Positions 47,961-58,145 of a stretch of DNA of 64,000 bases are shown here, in pieces (positions within the stretch are counted from its first letter, which is position 1; every line of letters starts with the position of its first letter). This DNA comes from Dicaeum eximium (lineage: Eukaryota; Chordata; Aves; Passeriformes; Dicaeidae). Under the pieces are notes generated by a model, which saw only the letters and a list, made by a program, of their open reading frames with translations, did not search any database and was not told the DNA's origin. The translations under genes and the position numbers were made by a program. The DNA is taken from NCBI GenBank assembly GCA_013396995.1, contig VWZP01001599.1, forward strand, positions 448,206-512,205. Reading direction: 5' to 3'.

Positions 47961-49464
47961 TCCAATATCACTGACAGTGATATATGCCACTTTGCTGCAT
48001 ATTGACAATGCAGCAGTAATCAGCTTCCAAAAGATGATCCTTCCTCACTGCTTACTGGCTAGCTTCCATGGTTGGATAAAAACTCTGAAATAACAGCAGT
48101 AATAAAGAACACAGTACTGTCCTGCACTTTTCTACTATATCAGGATAATACACTTATTCATATCATAATGTTATCTAAGAAAGGCAGTGGATGTAGAGAT
48201 TAAGATAATGCAATCAATATGAACATAATTCTTATGACTTGCTATCAGAAGCAAAATATGGTTTCACTATGTTTTTTGTCAAATCATTTCAGAAGAAATT
48301 CCAAATTATTTTTAAATTTAATATTTAGATCTATAAAAAATAAAGTATCTGGTACAGATTATGGTTAAAGGGGAGATGAAACTCTAAAACCACAAAATAA
48401 AGACCACCATCAAGGTGCAGTATACCTTCATAAAATTGTTTCTTCAAAAAGTAGTTTATTTTGACAGTGAAAGATTAGTTCTCCTCTTTTAAAATAATTT
48501 AGAAGACATAGGAAGACACAGGAAGCATAAATCTCTGACTAGAGACATAATCACCATAGACAATAATTTTCTCATCCAAAATTGTGAGGAAAAATAGATT
48601 TACTGTGTAACAAATTTTGCTGTCAATAAAATAGTAAGAGAAAGTACAATTTAGGATTCAAAGTACTAAAAGTACTTAGGGAAAGCATACCAAAAGTTTT
48701 AAGTGGCTCCCACAAAAAACCGTTCTTCCAGATTTTCAAACAGAAGGATCAATGTATTTAACTACATATCTACCTATCTACTTGGGCAAATTTGCCTGTT
48801 AAAAATACTGCTGAAGAACAAGGCTGATTTTCTTAAAAAGAAGAAAAATAAGGATTTGTGTGAGATATAGGAGGTACGAGTCAGAGGAAATGTGTTTCCT
48901 GGTAGCCATGATAATCTGAGGGACCTTAACTTAGATTTAAAAATATTATTACTGTATCTGAAAATCAATCTGATCCACTGAAGCAGAAACACTTTACATG
49001 GAGACACAAGCTATTCTGGGATATTCAGAGCTGCATCTCTGAGCAGCAGCAGTGATGACTTACGTCTATAACAACAGGCTCAGAAGCTCTACTGTGATGG
49101 CTGTTTCAGGATTCCTGCCCATCCTAATCAAAATTGATGCACATAACTTGTCCACTAGCATGGCCATCTGTTAGCATGGCATACTGCCCACTCAAAAGGT
49201 ATTATGCCAATTTCAATGTTCAAGCCTAAGACGGATTTAGAAGGGAACAAACAGAAACAACAAAGTGCATTAAAACCAGCAAATAGCAATCTATCCTTTG
49301 GGAATCCTTTTGCAAGGGCTTGCAAATTATACCTGATACCATAGCAATCTGTGTTACAATCCTTATCTCCTGACCTGAACTGGAGAGAGTATCAAAAGAG
49401 CTCCAGAAAGCATCAGGAGATTCCTGTGCTGCCAAACAGGCAGTAGATAAGGGAAGTGATTTCC
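47961..49464. other. Unique AT-rich stretch, no gene recognised
   Basis: Only short overlapping frames are present, and no repeat is recognised. Confidence 0.55.
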
Positions 49465-49975
49465 TGCTCCAGCACAATGCTCACGAGACCACATCTGCAG
49501 CACACATCAGGTATCCGGGTCAGACTCCCAATGAATCAACCAGATCACAAAGCTGGTCAGAGGCAGGAGCACTTGCCCTGTGATGAAAGACTGAGGTAAC
49601 TGGGCTTATTCAGCCTAGAGAAGAGGTGGCTTAAGGGGAAATTAACAGCAGCCTTTCAATAATCCTGGTGATTCTGAGGAAGACAAAGCCAGGCATTTTG
49701 CCGGAGTGCATGGTGGGAATATGAGAAGCAGGGAGCATCAACAAGAACAGAGAAGGTTCTGAAGGGGTGTGGGAAGAACCATTTCCACTGTGATGATGGC
49801 CAAGCAGTGGGATAGGTTGCGGAGTTGTGAAGACTACATCCTTCAAGGCAATGAAAAACAGACTAGACAAAGCCCTGAACAGCTTTCTCTGACCTCAAGG
49901 CAAACCTCCTTTTGTGAAGGATGCTGCCATAGAGACTCCTGGGATCCATTCCAATCTGGATCACACTGCAATCCT
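49465..49975 (+). mobile_element. CR1 LINE, 3' part (sense)
   Basis: Beginning near CTCACGAGACCACATCTGCAG, the block follows the CR1 terminal coding region and 3' UTR in the sense direction: GACTGAGGTAACTGGGCTTATTC, CAGCCTAGAGAAGAGGTGGC, GGAAGAACCATTTCCACTG and AAGCAGTGGGATAGG are legible. It ends in CTCCTGGGATCCATTCCAATCTGG, the segment before the terminal 8-bp repeats, which have decayed. Frames are broken. Confidence 0.8.
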
Positions 49976-51439
49976 ACACGCAGTCAATAAGGAAAGTGAT
50001 GCTCTTTCACAAGATACCTTAGACCATCCCATTTTATATTTTTGTCTATCTTGCATCAGAAAATAAAAGTTTCATGAAATTAGAAGAAAAATGTCCTTTT
50101 ACAGAACTTCCTGCAAACACAATAAATAAAGAATTCACAGTCCAGCCTCATTTGTATTAATGTAAATGTAGAGAGCCTGGCTACTTCAGAGTTGTATTCC
50201 ATGAAACACCAAAGACAAATTCTGACAAATCAGATTCCACTCTGATTATTTTACATGAGCAGTGATTGCTACTGAGACTAAAGAAACACTCTGATACTGG
50301 ATGGTGTAAAAATATCCATGAAGAGGGCACAGCTGTCACTGAAGCATACACAGGATTGATTAGCTACTATTAGTCTATAGTAAAACAAATCTCTATTAGA
50401 TTCTCATTTTAATAAGTAGAACTTTAACAAGAAGTTATACCTCAGTTAAACAATTCACTAGCAGTTTACAGATGTATTACTGTAAACATACACAAATATA
50501 CACACAATAAAATGAAGGTAATTACCTAAATTGCATCTTGTCTTGCTTGCAAAATATCTAATTTCCCTGCAGTTTGCACATTTTTATTTAAATTGGATGG
50601 AAGAAATTAGACAGATGAATTTCAATTGCAAAGAAATTTATTTTATTGTATTTTTTAAGTCAATATTATTGGGGAGCAAAATTGAGGTCATTAGAAAGCA
50701 GTTCACAGAGTAATACAGATAAGCAGATAAAGCAAAGTATATAAAAAAAGAAAATAAAGTAGTTCTCACATAATTGGCAGTCCTATTTCACCTTTGGTAG
50801 AAATCTTCCAGTACGACAGCAATGGGAATCCAGGGCTTTCTCTTCCTCCCAGTTGTAATTCTACATTTAATACCGTGCTCAGCTGAATTTTCACAGATGA
50901 AGAATTCTTGAGGGTAATGTTTTTGTAGCAAACAGTTTCATTTGGTAGTTGTTTCCAGATCAAACACAACTGTAGTTCTTGGCTTTCTTTTTTTTTTTTT
51001 TTTTCAAACTGAATTATAGCCATAATCCTAGCTTTAATTAAAACACTAACCTATGGCTGATCTTTAGGTCTGGACATCTCAATCATGAAATTTTCCTTAG
51101 GAAAAAAAAGAATAATTTATTATTCCTCATGTTATTTTGGGGCCCCTTTTTCAGTTCTCCTTTAACCAGAGCTCTGGGCTTTTTCCTAGACACCCTGGAC
51201 TTTCCTCAGACTGTAGATTCCTTGGACAGAACTCCTTCGGCACTGACTTTTCAAATCAGTCCTAAACTGAACTTCTGAATTTCTCCTTTGCCTAATCTAA
51301 CCAAAACCCTGATACTCACACTATATGCAATCCTAGAAACCTTATATCCACTAATTTCTTGATGCCCTAGCTTTCTGGCAGCACCCATGCAACAGTTTGG
51401 CTTACTTTACTCAGAGAGCAAGCAGAATTTCAAGATTAA

Positions 51440-51715
51440 TGTTAGAACTGAGAAATTAGGAAGGCTAGAACTTCAGCTGGAGTAACCAGAGCAGGAAGAA
51501 AGATCCTACAGGACAATGTGACAAAATGCTATGCTTGGGTGAAATCAGGTTAGGGTTGACAGAAAGAGAAAGCTATGCTATAGATTGGTTCAATTTTGGC
51601 AGGGAAATGATCCCTTGGACAGCCATGCTTGTAAGACAGGTTGTCTGTTATTCGGAGACTTCCTCCTGTGAAGTGCTGAATAAATAGAATTCAGATGGTG
51701 AACAAAACAGATTTC
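51440..51715 (+). mobile_element. Possible ERV LTR 3' end (low confidence)
   Basis: GGAGACTTCCTCCTGTGAAG followed by TGCTGAATAAATAGAATTC resembles the polyadenylation-signal region of class I avian LTRs. The AATAAA lies at about 51681. No TATA, termini or duplication could be placed, so this may be coincidence. Confidence 0.25.
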
Positions 51716-52368
51716 AATCTGTTCTTGCATTTGCGTAGATGGAATTTGCACAGGCATTTGTTAACAGATATAACAAAATAAACACAGGATACAGAATTAT
51801 TAGCTGTGGTCAGCATTGTACCTTCATTGTTTATTCTCTGTTTTAAAATATAGATTTCCTAAAACTCAGATTCCCCAAGATAAAGATCTTCATATCTTTG
51901 ATATACCAATGAATGTCTGTGACTCTTCACCAGAATGTTTAATTTCCAACCAAAGATTTTGTTGAAAATGGTCAAGTATGGGAAGGCATTTAATAAATAT
52001 TAATGGAGAAATTGATAATTTATATAAACCAAATTTTACCCCAAGGAAGGACAATATTAATAGACAGTATCACTTTAACAACTTTAAATTTCTAGATTAT
52101 ATATTAGCGTTAAGATGTTGTTTTCATCATTACCTCTTTTGCAAAGATCAGGCTGTGTATGATGTGAAAATCACCCATTCTTTTAACTAATTTTACATAA
52201 AATGTCTCAAGATTTGGCAACTCACTTAAGTGCCTCAATAGGTTCCTCTGGTATTGCAACATGAGTATATAACAATATTTATTGGTAAATTATAGTTCCA
52301 GGAATTCTTAATTTCATATTTCCAATTTCCTTATTTTATGAAGGATTGATCATTTTCAAGCTTTGTTT

Positions 52369-52389
52369 GGGGGGGGGAGGGGGCCGGCC
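52369..52389 (+). repeat. G-run followed by GGCCGGCC
   Basis: Nine G, one A and five G run into CCGGCC, giving an 8-bp GGCCGGCC palindrome in very AT-rich surroundings. G-quadruplex formation is plausible, and so is sequencing error in the homopolymer. Confidence 0.75.
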
Positions 52390-54665
52390 TTTGGGTTTTT
52401 TCAAGTTGGTTTGGGTTTTTTTCCTGAATTGATCTTTATTTTAGACAGATTATTTCTCTGCAGTATATTAAGAAGTTGTACTAGGAAGTTTTGAATTTTA
52501 TTTTCCTGATTCATGGAGAATGTTTTTGTTGGTCTTTTTGGTTTTTTGATATCAAACAGTCCTACAGTGTCACACTGAATAACAAGAATATCTTGAATAT
52601 ACATGAGTCACTGAGTAGAGTTACAATGCAAAGAATTATATTACATCAGGGAGAGGAGAAATAGGCCTATGGAAGACAGCCATCTATCAGACAGATCTGC
52701 CATCAGTATGTGGGAACAGCAGGTCTGATCTAAAAGGTCACTACAGTTAGAAAAGGTTTTCTATTCGCTTCAGTGGGATCAGTCACAAACTGCCAAATAT
52801 AACAATTATTTTCTAGCTGTCACAGTGATGATTTCAGCCTGGACTCCACTGTTCTATGCCCAGACTTCCTGGCTCTGTGCTGGTGGTTGGTTACTCCCAT
52901 GTAGCTCACAGTTGAATACTCTACATGCAGAATGATATGCCACTATTACTATAATATTCCCCATTTTTTAGCACTTTAAGTTTCTGTGTTAAAGCTTCTC
53001 CTTGAGTCTCTCCCAGAAGTATTTGCACAAGGCAGTATAACAACTTTTGCTTTAGGTTTTGAGTAGCTATTTAAAATGTTGCATGCTCCATCACATATAT
53101 TTGCAATATATATGCATCACACCCTGAGATGGTTCCTGTGTCTCTTTATCTGCAGCAGAAAGGAAGGCATTATACATAACTTTCTTTTTTCCCCTTGTTC
53201 ATTCATCCACGAGGTACCAGGCTGATATTGAACTCCTAGACCAACACTGTGCTGGCTTGTTCATGACCAATTTAGCTAACTGCCCAAGAACAAAACCTCT
53301 TCTGGTTCTTCCTATGGCTTTGTATTTCAAATTTACACCTGCCTTTGGAGTATATGATTAATTCAACCTACTTTTACACTTCAAATTCTGAAAGATTAAT
53401 CTAAGCTTCTAGGCATGGAAAGAGTCTTCTTCCAATTCAGACAGGTGAATATCCCTCTGGCAGTGCCTATCTTTCCCAATTACAGAAGAAGCCAGCATTC
53501 CTCGGTAACAAAAATCATTCTGGAATCAGCTGCCAGCATACACCCACTTTTCATCTATTATTTTCCCCAATGTCAAGACTCAAATTCACTAATCTGCTGA
53601 ATGATTTTGCCTTTTCATTATAGATATTGACATAATAAATCTATTACCTGGTGCCCTCATGTCATCTTTTACTTTTCAATTCATGCTTAAAATACAAAGA
53701 ACTGAGAACAGCATAAGACAGCTAAGAATTTGATCAATATGCGTGTAGCATTTGTTTTGATGGTAGCACACAGAGCAGGATGAAGATGTTTGGTGTGTCT
53801 GGGTAAGGAAGAGTGGGAAAAAATACTAGGATTTCAGACATCACAGAAAAGAAAATAGAAAACATTAATGGAATTATGGAATCTGTGGAAGATTTCCAGG
53901 GAATAATATGTTGTGTAAAGAAGTTTAATTACATTAGACACTGCATAAAAATGTACTTTATATGAAAGTGAGAAATAAGAGCAAAAGGAGACAGATATAG
54001 AGAAAAACAAAGCTTTGAAGGGATAACATGCAGGAGAAAAAAAGTGACAGCAGGATTTTATTTGTTGCAACTTTAAGAGGTGAAAAAAAAAAGTTCATTT
54101 CAGGAAGTCAGAGGCTGCACCCTGTATATCTTTTCTTCTTGTGACAGCGGCAAGATAGGTGAGTCTTCATATATGTGTCCATACACTCTTCCTTTGTGCC
54201 CTCTCTGCTGAGCAATGTAGTTTGTCCTAAAATAAGAATACCAGATGGGTATTGCAGGAGTATACTCCAGACATGGGGGAGCTGAGATGGTTTTGATTGA
54301 CTTTGGTGCACGTGCATAAGGATATAAAATACTGCTGCAGTCTGGGCCAGCTGGGCCAACCTCTGGAGGTTGCAGGCAGCTTTGTGTGGCCAACAGCCCC
54401 ACACCCACTCTGCACTCGGTCAGGGATATCTGCAGGGTACACACAGCATAAAGACAGGGAACACTTTGTTTTGGGTAAGTGTGTAGAAGTGCTAAGATCT
54501 AGTCAAATACAGAAATAAAGTTCTGAAATAGCTACATGGGTGATTTGTTGCTTTTTAATTATGAATTATGCAAGGACAAAGAATAAGTCTGCAGGTCTCT
54601 AGGAAAATTTGCTTTTTTTATAGCCCTTTAGATGTAGACTGTTAACCAAATCTGAGACTAAGGAC

Positions 54666-54693
54666 CTAGGTGTGCAGACCTAGGCACACCTAG
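54666..54693. repeat. Perfect 10-bp-arm inverted repeat
   Basis: CTAGGTGTGC and GCACACCTAG are exact reverse complements separated by AGACCTAG. The ACCTAG core occurs three times within 35 bases. No family is recognised. Confidence 0.85.
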
Positions 54694-56117
54694 AGCTGTC
54701 TGAGAAGTTTAGAAAGCAACAGGGTCTCACTGAAGCACAGGACTCAACACAAAAGACCACAACTGTATTATATTATAATCCATTGTAATAGACAGTAGAG
54801 TTGTTATTTAGGTTGTATTAACAATAAATCTAATCATAATCAATCACTATGTCCTACTTCTAGCACCTGGCTGAGAGCCTACTCTCAACTATGTCACACT
54901 GCTCTTGTGCCTTCCAGCAGTAAGGCAAAATATAAAACAACAAAAAATCTCTGCCATTGCACAGTCTCTAATTAGAACTTCCATTTTTGCCAGTGAGCAA
55001 CTTATGCTGAGAATTGAAGAATCATACTGCTGATGCTGCTTTTTCCTATTGAAGTACCATGCATCTGCTGGAAAGGCTAAATTTTTTGCCGCTATTGTCC
55101 AAGTTCTAGAAATACATACTTTTTATTTATATTCACAGACACACACACACACTCAGAATGAAGGTCCAGGAAAGAATATTTGATCTCCACAGTGTACAGG
55201 CTAAATAACACTTTCTTTTCAACTGCTGTATTACATTAGCATTTAAGAAAGGTACGTGCCACTAATTCTTCCAAAGACTTTAGGAAATGGGTGGGTAGTG
55301 AGAGATAAGCTGGCTGCTACTCCTTTCATTGAAATATCTGTACAGAAAGCGGTGACTCAGGGAGTGTCAATCTTGCTTAGCAAGTAGAACCATAAATGAA
55401 TCCCCAGAGTGACAATTTTCTTATTAACATTAAAGATCATCTGGAATCCCATTAGTAACACACTCATGTCTACAGCATAGCATATAGAAGGTACAACATA
55501 ATGAAGCTAACTAAATTAGGAACAGAATGAGGCAAAAGTCTATTTTACTGTCCTTTGGAATGGATTCTTAAAATACACTTTTGAGAGCAGGCATGAAAAG
55601 AGAGCAAAAATGAAGATATAGTCAAATATGCAAAAGGGAGTTGTGGCTCATGACAAGACAATATAAGAATGGCAGTTGGAAGGAATGATTTCAATAAAAT
55701 ACCCTTAAACCCAGAAGACTGCCTCTCTTTTGTCTAAATTTTTTTGGACTAGCTGCAAATAAACAGGGAGAGATTGGAAGGGTGATTGGAAAAGAGCAGT
55801 CTAACAGACAACCTTTGATAAGAAAAAGTGACAGGAAGGTGACTGTACTTTAACATCCACCAACCTGTCTCCCATTTTCTGATCCTCAGATTAAAATGAC
55901 TGAACTAGCCAGAGGAACAGAATAAAAATTACTTCAAACAGCATGAACACAGGATATATGGGATTCAGAAGTGTATGGTCTCATTATTTCACAATTATTT
56001 GTCACATTTATTCATGTTCTGTTTAGATAAAGAGATGCCACATACTATGGTCCAATGCTGTGAGCATAAGGAAAACATCTGAATAGACTCCTGTGTCTAA
56101 GTATCAAAAAAGGTTTT

Positions 56118-56627
56118 TGTTGGGAAGGATGATGCAGAAAGGCCCTGCAGAGATGGTTTATTGATGAAAGATTTTAAGAATATAAAACCTGCAGAAGAGA
56201 TAGAGTTAAAAGCAAGATTTGAGCTATAAAATGCGAAGCAGGAAGATGGTGATTAAGTTATCTGAAGACCAGGCCCCTGATGATTAAACAAAACAACTCC
56301 CCAGACAAAGGAATAAGGGGTTGGGCCCTACCAAGTGATAAGGGAAAAAAGGTGGGTTTGCCAAGTTTTTAGTATGGTAATATAATAGTTCTCATAAGCT
56401 GTATATAAATTCTGTAAGTTTTGTATCCTGTACTAGTTGGTTGATGCTAACCAGAATATTCAGCATAGAAGGGAATAAATAGAATTGTAACAAAAAGTTC
56501 AGTCTCTTAAGACCACGCTTCAGCCGGAGCTGGTCAGGTTAGCTATCCCCACGAGCAATAAACCATGTGTCCAAAAAGCGTCCCTGTCTCCAAAAATCTC
56601 TCATCGAACCCCAGATAGATCCCAACC
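56118..56627 (+). mobile_element. Solo LTR, class I (ERV1-like)
   Basis: A 510-bp block has complementary ends TGTTGGGA and TCCCAACC (one mismatch) and the 4-bp direct repeat TTTT on both sides (56114-56117, 56628-56631), the duplication size made by gammaretrovirus-like elements. Inside, in the right order, are a TATA box TATATAAAT at 56402-56409 and an AATAAA at 56557-56562, giving a U3-R-U5 layout. No gag, pol or env flanks it, so it is a solo LTR left by recombination between LTRs. The duplication is low-complexity, so it carries less weight than the paired ends. Confidence 0.75.
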
Positions 56628-57048
56628 TTTTCTAATAGGTTTTCTGTAAAAATAGCATTACAGAGGCTGTTTATGCTATCCTTTTTTTTATTTCACATTT
56701 TTGAAGTTTTACTCCCTTAGTTTCCTTACTTGAAGGAGTTTTCACATGTTTATTTTCATTTCTTATTCACTTTCCAAAAGTTTTTCAAGTACAATGTTGT
56801 CAATTTTTGTAGCATGTAGGGGAAGATCTTTAAACACACTTCTGAAATAACTTCCTACTATCCAGCCTGATGGATATCACTGGGAATATGGAAACCTCAG
56901 TCACTTTCAAATGCTTCAGTTTTTAAATAAGAGACGAAATGCACTCAAAAGTTAGCAGGGGAAGAAATCACTCCAATCTAAAAAAAAAAGGACAAGGTAA
57001 AGCCCAAAGACCAGGATAAATCAATTACAGGAAACAGGTATTACTAGG

Positions 57049-58140
57049 TGTGTTGGTTTTGCATGGCCTGGTTTTTGATAGCAGTGGGAGCATGGAGGTG
57101 GCTTCTGTGAGAAGCTGCTGGAAGCTTCCACCATGTCTGGCAGAGCCAATGGCTGATGGCTCTGAAGATGGACATGCTGCTGGCCAAAGCTGGGCCAATG
57201 AGATAAGCTGGTAATGCCTCTGTGATATTTAAGAAGATCAAAACAAAGTGGGCAGACACAATTTTTTCTTGTCAGAGGAGGGGGTGAGAACATGTGTGGG
57301 AAACAACATGGGGACACCAAGGTCAGTGGAGAAGCAGGGGCAGGAGGTGCTCCAGGTGCTGGAGCCCAGATTCCTCTGCAGGCCCTGGTGAGACCATGGT
57401 GAAGCAGCTGGGCCCCTGCAGCCCCTGGGGATCCATGGGGGATGCAGAGATCCACCCACAGCCCATGGGGATCCACAGGGAATGCAGAGATCCACCCACA
57501 GCCCGTGGGGATCCATAGGGAATGCAGAGATCCACCCACAGACCGTGGGGGAGGTGCCCATGCTGGAGCAGGTGGATGCCTGGAGGAGGCTGTGATCCAG
57601 TGGGAGACCCAGTGGAGGGAGAGGGCCCTGCTTCCAGGCTGGAGCAGCCTGTCCTTGAAGGACTGCACCCCTGTCACAAGGGACCCCGCATTGCAGCAGT
57701 TCTGGCAGGACTACTGCTCATGAGATTTGGAGACACTCTGGAGAAGTTCACGGAGAATTGTCTCCTGTGGGAGGGACCCCACGGCCTTACAGGGGAAGGA
57801 CTCCTCTCCTGGAGCAGTGGAAGAAAACCTTGGGTAGTTTTCTTGGGAGACCCCCCGGCTCCCTGCGCTGTTGGTGGAAAAGAGGGAGGGGCTGGGGGAA
57901 GAAAAGGTGTTTTTTAAGGGCTTTTTTTACTTCTCATTTTTCTCCTCTTACCCTGTTAGTAAAAAATTCACTTTGTAACTTTAAGCTGAGCCTGTTTCGC
58001 CCCGGGAGTGTTTCCTCCCCATCCTTATCTAAACCCATGAACCCTTCAGTAAGTTTTTTCCCTCTCCTCTGCCCAGCTGTGGCAGGGCAGGTGAGTGAGC
58101 AATATTCATGGGTGCCTGGCATTGAGCCAGCATCAAACCA
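57049..58140 (+). mobile_element. Solo LTR of an avian ERV family, 1,092 bp, with 5-bp TSD
   Basis: The element starts TGTGTTGGTTTTGCATGG and ends GCATCAAACCA; TGGTTT near the start and AAACCA at the end are complementary. CTAGG flanks it exactly on both sides (57044-57048 and 58141-58145), a 5-bp duplication typical of ERVL-type integration. It contains a TATTTAAG promoter-like box near 57226, a GC-rich 40-bp tandem repeat (57425-57544), and a T-rich tail region (57900-58080). No retroviral genes adjoin. GC-rich content and lack of stops give overlapping long frames on both strands (218 codons minus at 57021-57677; 131 and 128 plus); these are not genes. The copy at 35827-36530 is the same family. 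Confidence 0.9.
57425..57544 (+). repeat. 40-bp tandem repeat, three units, inside the LTR
   Basis: Three consecutive 40-bp units each contain GGGGATCCA, then a variable A/T-GGGGA/AGGGA step, then TGCAGAGATCCACCCACAG. Units are 57425-57464, 57465-57504 and 57505-57544 with a few mismatches. Because 40 is not a multiple of three, the frame changes each unit and all three frames give proline/histidine-rich peptides. The related LTR at 36.2-36.5 kb has more diverged units. Confidence 0.9.
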
Positions 58141-58145
58141 CTAGG

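Larger units (their letters stand above)
49976..56117. other. Mostly unique stretch with scattered oddities
   Basis: No gene is recognised. Structures seen are a T-run at 50986-51003, an LTR-tail-like segment near 51440-51715, a G-run with GGCCGGCC at 52369-52389, a patch of overlapping antisense frames at 54100-54518, a perfect palindrome at 54666-54693 and a short (AC)n at 55137-55151. Confidence 0.5.

Noticed and set aside
57021..57677. 218-codon minus-strand open frame, the longest in the window
   Set aside because: It lies almost wholly within the solo LTR and crosses its 40-bp repeats. Proline/serine/glycine-rich repetition follows from GC-rich repeat DNA, and long frames occur on the other strand too.
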